Shown piece after piece: positions 57,899 to 64,000 of a stretch of DNA of 64,000 nucleotides. Within the stretch, counting starts at the first letter, position 1, and each line of letters opens with the position of its first letter. The DNA is from Clitoria ternatea (lineage: Eukaryota > Streptophyta > Magnoliopsida > Fabales > Fabaceae): positions 127,244,667-127,308,666 of the forward strand of contig CM075673.1 of the NCBI GenBank assembly GCA_037962975.1. Reading direction: 5' to 3'. The notes under the pieces are model-generated. The model was not told where the DNA came from and ran no database searches. It worked only from the letters and a program-made list of their open reading frames with translations. The position numbers and the translations under genes were made by a program.

Positions 57899-59678
57899 AA
57901 CAAAAAATATGTAATAAGTATCAATTTTAAAAAATATTTAATTTTTGGTCTTAAAATTAAACATGTCTCTCACTATTTTGATTCAAACTAAAATTACCCT
58001 CTACGAATTAGAAAATCCCGTTGGAAGATTTTCTAGTGGGCAAAGAACTATATTTGGCCTAGTGTTAAGTCAGCTTTAGCTGATCGCTTAACACTTAGTT
58101 ATTTAGGTAGGAAACTCTTTTCCAATTGTATCTTATACAACTCTTAGACATTGGGTTAGGTAACCATTACCAATCATTCATCTTATGAAAGTTTAGCCCA
58201 ATATGTACGCCTCTAAGTTTATTTAATCCAACTGATAACTTAGTTAAGTTAAAATCCAACAAAAACAATTTGGATATTACAATTATCCTATCGCGTCTTA
58301 CTAATATAAATGATAGTACCCTGCTTTGGCAGACCCATTATTTATTGACATTAGTATTGACGAGTGTACTTATTGGAAGGCGTTTGAAACTTAATATTAT
58401 TTTGAGGGATTTTGATTTATTTTAAATTACCATCTTTGTTAAACGCTTTAACGTAATAGAAATATCCCCAAAGCATACAAACAAAATTGTGAGATGGTTA
58501 TGGTCTTCCTAGAAGAAAAATAAATAAATAAATAAACCTAAAGGAACTATGTTATCATGGCTTCATGAAGTCCTACTTCTTGAACCCACCATCCTCTTAG
58601 AGTCACCACTCCTTGGTTCCTCGCAAAGTCAAAAGCACTTAGAGTCACCACTCTAGTTTTCTTCTAGGTCTATACTTTGTTTGCCCGATCAAGATTACAA
58701 GATTATAAAGAAAATCGCTTTATATACGAGTGAAGGGTTGGGAAAACAAATACAACAGAGTAGAGAGAGGCACAACACGCGGGCTCTATTTAAATAAAAT
58801 AACTAAGACCATAACCATTCACCATGAAATGTGTTCATTAATTAATTACAACCCATTAAAAGCATTAAATGAATAATTAATTTTAAAATGGGCAATTAAA
58901 CACAGCGGGGTTAGTAATAAGGCGCTACACAGCCTAAAAAATTAGTACTATAGTCAAGTTGGTTCCCAGGAAAGAAAGGTGGGTCTAGTGTGACCACTTA
59001 AGTACCAAGTCTTTCCTAACCAAAATATCCTACTAACCATTAACAGCTCTAAGATTTTGGCTAGGGTTTCAACTAGTTTAAAAACCATAATTCCTTGTTG
59101 TAAACACTTGACAACTTTACCGTCCAGGCACATGGGCAACGCCGTCTAGGGTTTCAAAACCTAGAATTCAAATTGTGCCTTTCTCATGAAGATTGCCTAG
59201 GTTTCAACATTTGAACCCTAGGTTAAGGAACGACCAAGGTTTAACACTTAAACCTTATCGCTTGACGCATAACATGAACTATTTATGCTTAGAGATCAAC
59301 ACAGTATCAAAACACAGTTTGTATGATGACAATAATTTTTAACAACTTCAAGACATGTATCACATATGGAAAAATGAAAACGTAAACTCCATACAAGTCT
59401 AAAATAAGAGAAACACATACTTCAAATGAGAAAATCAATAAATAGTATCTTAAATAATTTACAGAAAACATAAGAGCATATGAATCATAATATGATTTCA
59501 TACATAATCGTACTTGAACATTTTTTAAAACAAGTTTCAAAACCAATTTCGCAAAACAGAACATAAAGCTTATAGCAAGAAAGGATTTCATAAATCAAAG
59601 TTTTAAAAGCTTTTGCAGAACGAAAAACATGCCATCATGAAACGTAAAAAAATGCCCAAAACATAGCTTTGCAACCTG
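57899..59678 (-). other. Noncoding leader of the old copia element
   Basis: About 1.8 kb between PBS and gag with no readable gene. It includes an (AAAT)n run near 58519-58537 and repeated cctagggtttcaa blocks at 59060-59240. No array of palindromes. Confidence 0.6.
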
Positions 59679-59690
59679 GCTCTGATACCA
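59679..59690 (-). other. Primer-binding site of the old copia, initiator tRNA-Met type
   Basis: The + strand GCTCTGATACCA is the complement of TGGTATCAGAGC, one base from the LTR at 59692. Confidence 0.93.
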
Positions 59691-59691
59691 C

Positions 59692-60967
59692 TGTTAGGGA
59701 ATCCCTCAGGGTCAAGTAGCGGAAACACAAAAGATTCCCAATGGAATTATAAAAATAATTTTTTTAAAGCATTACATACAAAAAAAATAAATTGCGTTTT
59801 AGCGTTTACCTCTTGTTGACGTGAAGCAAGTTCCTTAATTGAAGCAATTCTAGCTCTGTCCTTAGGAGTCATCATGGGAACTCCCACCAGAAATTGAATT
59901 TTTGAATACTAGTATGAAAATTCAGAGTAATCCTAATTTTTTGTGCATCTACCTATGAGCATCTCATGTTCTCTATATATAGGCTTAGGTCTTAACCTGA
60001 TGAGCTTTCATTAAACATTAGGCTCCTGAATCATTCTAAATGAGTTAGGCCCAATAGTTTTATTTTTAGTCCAACTAAAATAAAACTATCATCTGATGGG
60101 CTTACTTTATGTGTGTGACCTTATAAGTAAAATATTCAGTTATATTAACAATAAACTATTTTATTATTAATATAAAATAAGAGTGGCATCTAGCAATACA
60201 TCATTATGTTCGAATATTATTTATCATCGACATGACATATAAGTGATAATTATTTTATATATTTATTCCTTTTGTCACAATATCTAATTGGGCCCAAGGC
60301 ATGGTCGCCGCCATCCTTGTATGGCCCAATTCATTTTACTTGATACCAGAGACTTTACAAAATAAATATCTAATATTTATTCTTCCTAGCATGGTCATAC
60401 TTTTTGTTAGTCTCACTCCATCAAGTGACCCATAGATATCACTCCTGTCACAAATGAGAGACAAATCCCATCTATATCACTCACATTCCTCTGCATAATT
60501 TGTTCATTGCCTATTCACAATCTTTATGGTCATCTTATTACAAATGACGTTTGATTTTATTAAAATAACAAACTCCTTAAGTAGGAATCGTAGTGACTTC
60601 AGGTTGAAGGACTATATACCATTATCACATTGAAAACTGTTTATGACACTCATGTAACGATCCATGCAACGTTCTTATGATGGGTATGTCCAGTATAACA
60701 TCACTCTTAATGTGTGCCCGTGTAAAGACTTGATATCATCTATATCCATGATCTGTGATATCAGATCATCAGTACATTCACACACTAGTCTTAATAAATT
60801 TACATGTCCCTATGTAAATACTTGATTAAGGGTATTTTAGGAATAATTCTCATTTGACCTATTATTCCAGGGATAAATAGTTTTAAAACAATCTTAAAAT
60901 TGAAAATACTTATTTTATTGATAACTTAAAATTGATACATTAATATCTCATAGTGCATACACCAACA
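59692..60967 (-). repeat. 5' LTR (right copy) of the old copia element
   Basis: 1276 bp; the + strand runs TGTTAGGGAATCCC to ACACCAACA. It retains the 250-bp block and the terminal 40 bp that the left copy lost. No gene. Confidence 0.9.
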
Positions 60968-60999
60968 AAAAATTCCTAGGACAGTAAATCTAAGGACTT

Positions 61000-61313
61000 A
61001 CAAACTAAATATAGTTGCAGGGGGAAGATGCTCTGTTCCACAGGTTGTATGTTTTCTTGAATGGATGTAAAGAAAGCTTCAAACAATGCAGACCCATCAT
61101 AGGTTTAGATGGTTGCTTCCTAAAATGACTATATGGTGGACAACTACTATCTGCAGTTAGAAGAGGCCTGAATGACCAAATGCTTCCTATTTCCATTGCT
61201 GTTGTTGAATATGAGAACACAAACTCATGGGGTTGGTTCCTAGACCTGCTGGTGGGGGATCTAGGTGGAGTAGAAGCTTACAAGGAGTTCACCTTCATAT
61301 CAGACCAATAAAA
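61000..61313 (+). pseudogene. MULE transposase domain, continuation of the gene at 29917-30745
   Basis: Readable with two stops as FLNGCKESFKQCRPIIGLDGCFLK, YGGQLLSAVRRGLNDQMLPISIAVVEYENTNSWGWFLDLLVGDLGG and YKEFTFISDQ. This is the start of the MULE transposase core: the D of LDGC and the following GGQLL..A..RD-type block, with the second catalytic segment expected beyond. It ends at 61313 before unrelated AT-rich sequence. The segment between the acidic linker and this domain (the plant MuDR domain) is missing. Confidence 0.78.
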
Positions 61314-61567
61314 GGTAATTATTTCAGTTTGGTCCCTTATGTTGTGTTACTGATTTTAATTTGGTCCCTTATGTACAGTTAGTGATTTCAATTTGGTCCC
61401 CTATCAAATTTTAGTTGTTTCAGTTTGGTCACTGACACAGACAGCTGCTTTACTCTATTTTACTTGCAATGTGTAGGTCTTAAACATGCCCAAAAAGAAC
61501 TAAAACCTGGTTTTGAGTAGAGATTCTGTGTGAGACACCTGCATAACAATTTTAGGAAAAGGCATCC
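61314..61567. other. Tttggtccctta-repeat spacer
   Basis: Four repeats of tttggtccctta-like sequence in 61331-61440, as near 29385-29415. It may be an intron or a small insertion of the MULE; the gtaatt..cag pattern at 61315 would fit an intron start, but no acceptor and exon follow. Confidence 0.45.
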
Positions 61568-61738
61568 TGTAATATCCTGCTTTAATAATAGTTCAATTAT
61601 GTAATTTATGAAGCATGGAAGGTCTGTAAGTGTTAATCAATGAATAAAACACTTTATGGATGGTTTATAATACTCCAAAAATTCCATTTTTGGGTATAAT
61701 TATAGAAACTACATAGACCTGTATTGATAAGATCCATT

Positions 61739-63008
61739 TTCCGGGTAAAATATGCCTTAGAAATGAATTTCCGAGTGAAAAAGGGGCTCTGTCCGAGTGA
61801 AGAATGAAAATTCCGAGTGACCAAGAGGAATTCCGAGTGGAAAATGGAAATACCGAGTGCAAAATGATGTTTTTCGAGTGGAACATGGTCAGGAGGACTT
61901 ATTCCGAGTGAGATATTGTCTCACAGACTCACTGCTGAGTCAAGCATGTCAGAAAGACTCAATTCCGAGTCAGATATTGTCCAATGACTCAATTCTGAGT
62001 CATACATTGCTAGGCATTTCTATCTATGAATAAAATTTGCCCAAAAGCTTCACTTCCGAGAGGAAAGACTTATAAATTCCGAGTGAAGGTTGTGTTTGCC
62101 GAGTGGAATATAGCCGAGTGAAATTCCTACACCCGAGACACTTATGTGTGAAGTGGAACTGATAGAACCACTTCTGGGTGAGAGAATCCGAATGACTCAC
62201 CTTGGGGTGACTCACTGCCGAGTTAATTTACTTAGAAAGACTCGTTTCCGAGTCAAATGCCATCGAATGACTCAATTCCGAGTCAATTACTCCTGAAGGA
62301 CTCGTTTCCGAGTCAAACACCACAGAAAGACTCATTTCCGAGTCAAGTGTCTTCCAGAGGCTCGTTTCCGAGTCGATCTTGATCAGAAATTACAATTCCG
62401 AATGAAGAATCACTGAGTGCCTTCATTCTGAGTGAATTACATAGAAAAATGCATTTCTGAGTGGCAAAATTCCGACTGGAGACACACGGTTTATTATTAC
62501 TCAGATGTGTCAGTCTCTGGGATGAAACTCCGAGTGGAAAATCAATAGAGTGATGGGTCAGTTTTAGTGTAATTGCGGAGTGGAAGGCTAGCAAGAGATG
62601 ACTCGGAATTGGAAAGATATACCCGAGTGAAAGACTAATTGAGATGACTCGGTTTTAGGAGAATATACCGACTGAGTCACCTCCAAGGAAGAGAAATCAG
62701 ACCGACTGTTTAATGAGGAATCAATTCCGAGTGAGTGATAAGTGAGGACTCGGTTTCAGGATGTTCTACCGAGTGGATTAAGCTGTTTAAGTGAAAACCG
62801 AGTGAATGAAAGTCGGTTTTCGCTTGAGCGAAACCCCTCTGCCAGCGCATTGTATGGAACTCGCTCAAGCGAGTCGGTATCCGCTTGAGCAAGAGGGACT
62901 CGGATTTCCCTCTCTTCATAATATCGACCACTACCAGTCGGTATATACATGGACCGAGTGGAATTCCAGTCGGCCAAGAGGCTGACCGAGTGAAATTTCA
63001 CTCGGAAT
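61739..63008. repeat. Array of CCGAGTG and GACTC..GAGTC motifs, with TCGCTCAAGCGA copies
   Basis: About 1.27 kb in which ttccgagtg recurs every 20-40 bp, and in 61920-62370 forms imperfect palindromes such as gactcaattccgagtc and gactcgtttccgagtc. At 62819-62832 (ttcgcttgagcgaa) and 62860-62873 (ctcgctcaagcgag, identical to 2069-2082) two copies of the other core appear inside it. Confidence 0.93.
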
Positions 63009-63445
63009 TCACTGCCAGATCGACGTTGACTTCTGTTTTATCCCTTCATGCATTTTTTTTAATAAGTCATCTTCCATTATGCGCACTCCAGTGGGTGGGT
63101 TACAGAAGTGGAGCTTGCTTTCAACCTAAACCACTCTTAATTCCCACTAAAAGCCCACTAGAAACCCACTTACGGAAAGTTGTCTCCCACCTTGCATTAT
63201 TAAACATACCACTGATTCTGAAACTCCCAATTACTCTCCTCCATCAACACACCTTTGTATAGAACCAGGACAGCCAGGGGACTCTTTTCCAGTCAGCCAA
63301 AGATCATCAAATCAAGTAAGAGGGGACAGGGTTGTGAATATTTGTGAAATGGGTAGAAGTGTATGCTGTTCTAGGATTCCAGAATTAACTTCGTAACTTG
63401 TTGCTCATTTTTGAAATTGAAAACGTGTGAATTTGACTCTGACTT

Positions 63446-64000
63446 CTTCATGAAAGTTGTAGATCTTTTTGATATCTGAATTTTGAGACCTGAATCAAGT
63501 AATTTGAATAAGTATAGCAAACGTTATAGACAAAATACTACAGCATGTTCGTGTGGAAGATTTATCCTTTGTTTTGTGTATATATTGATTTACTGGGAAC
63601 TGTACGTGCATAATCAGCCTTGGATGTCTTCATGAAAGTTGTAGATAATTAAGTTGTGGATCTTTAGAAAGTGGTTTCACATTAAAATAATTTTTGTAGC
63701 TCAAGTTATGCTCATAATACTGAAGTATGTACAAGCTGTAAATCTGTGAACTTGAAATCCGTATCTTATTGTTAAAACTGGGCATTTTGTGGTAAGAATT
63801 AGTGATCAGTGTCTTCATGAAAGTTGTAAATCTTTTTGTTATGTGAATTTTGAGACATTAACCGATTGATTTGAGTATGTTTAGCAAAAGTTATAGCCAA
63901 AATACTACTATATGTCCGAGTGAAAGATTTGTTTCATGTTTAGTGCATATTTTGATATGCTGGGAATTATACATGCATAATAAGCCTTGGATGTCTTCAT
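63446..64000. repeat. 182-bp tandem repeat with cttcatgaaagttgta
   Basis: cttcatgaaagttgta recurs at 63446, 63628 and 63813, and again as a partial at 63995. Units 1 and 3 are close; unit 2 is more diverged but aligns through a tag..caagttat...aaatact core. The array is cut by the window end. Confidence 0.88.

Larger units (their letters stand above)
30746..60967 (-). mobile_element. Old Ty1/copia retrotransposon, host of the right nest
   Basis: LTRs start TGTTAGGGAATCCC on the + strand at 30746 and 59692; PBS TGGTATCAGAGC (minus strand) lies at 59679-59690. gag, protein pieces around integrase, RT and RNase H follow in order from right to left. The flanking pentamers gaaaa (30741-30745) and aaaaa (60968-60972) nearly match. 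It sits in a MULE gene. It was later split by the element at 31044-45514 (in its left LTR) and by the CRM-like element at 47267-55912 (in its RT). The integrase core is deleted and the RT motif is altered. Confidence 0.85.
61568..64000 (+). mobile_element. Long LTR starting TGTAATATCC, leaves the window
   Basis: TGTAATATCCTGC at 61568 is a Tekay-like LTR start; the right end is outside the window. It holds a large CCGAGTG/GACTC..GAGTC array (61739-63008) and a 182-bp tandem repeat (63446-64000). Between them (63009-63445) the DNA has no gene. A host duplication cannot be tested. Confidence 0.6.

Noticed and set aside
29334..61440. tttggtccctta stretches at 29385 and 61330 as MULE terminal inverted repeats
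   Set aside because: Both copies are on the same strand, not inverted, so they are not a TIR pair as they stand.
1..64000. Host genes, tRNA or rRNA
   Set aside because: None recognised on either strand; every domain seen belongs to a transposable element.

Overview
The window looks like plant nuclear heterochromatin, most likely from a legume. I infer this from the Ty1/copia and Ty3/gypsy families present, the very long AT-rich LTRs and the absence of any host gene. The species cannot be fixed from sequence alone. I see no host protein gene, tRNA, rRNA or CRISPR array. Nearly everything is nested transposable-element DNA, and almost every element is dead.

Left nest (1-19234). Remnants of two long LTR families (1-3015 and 3016-4213) precede a decayed Tat-lineage Ty3/gypsy element (4214-19234). 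Three later events hit that element: a complete solo LTR (4483-7597, target duplication ATTTG) inside its 5' LTR, a minus-oriented LTR (10347-11993) between protease and RT, and an Athila-like element (14685-18594) that entered the integrase and now runs straight into the Tat 3' LTR.

Middle (19235-30745). A CACTA-transposon terminus is followed by a 4.1 kb LTR with target duplication GTTAG (19816-29151), which was itself split by a 5'-truncated CRM-like chromovirus (22257-27480). Next comes the N-terminal part of a MULE (Mutator-like) transposon gene.

Right nest (30746-60967). An old minus-strand copia element split the MULE, whose transposase domain resumes near 61000. It was then broken by a 5.2 kb LTR-type element (31044-45514, duplication TAAGT) and by a nearly full CRM-like element (47267-55912, duplication CATAT). 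The 5.2 kb element was in turn split by the youngest insertion, a 9.2 kb SIRE/Maximus-like copia element (32974-42207, duplication AGTCA). After the MULE fragment, another long LTR starts at 61568 and leaves the window.

The most interesting signal is not a gene. Seven clusters of short CpG-containing inverted repeats occur in six elements from different superfamilies. They are built on a few cores: TCGCT-CA-AGCGA, AATCGATT with T..A or G..C flanks, and GACTC..GAGTC / CCGAGTG. Motifs often come in pairs about 10 bp apart, some flanking 11-mers are identical between copia and gypsy arrays, and several arrays lie just upstream of a TATA box. The young copia element also carries an intact 367-codon extra gene behind its own array and TATA box.
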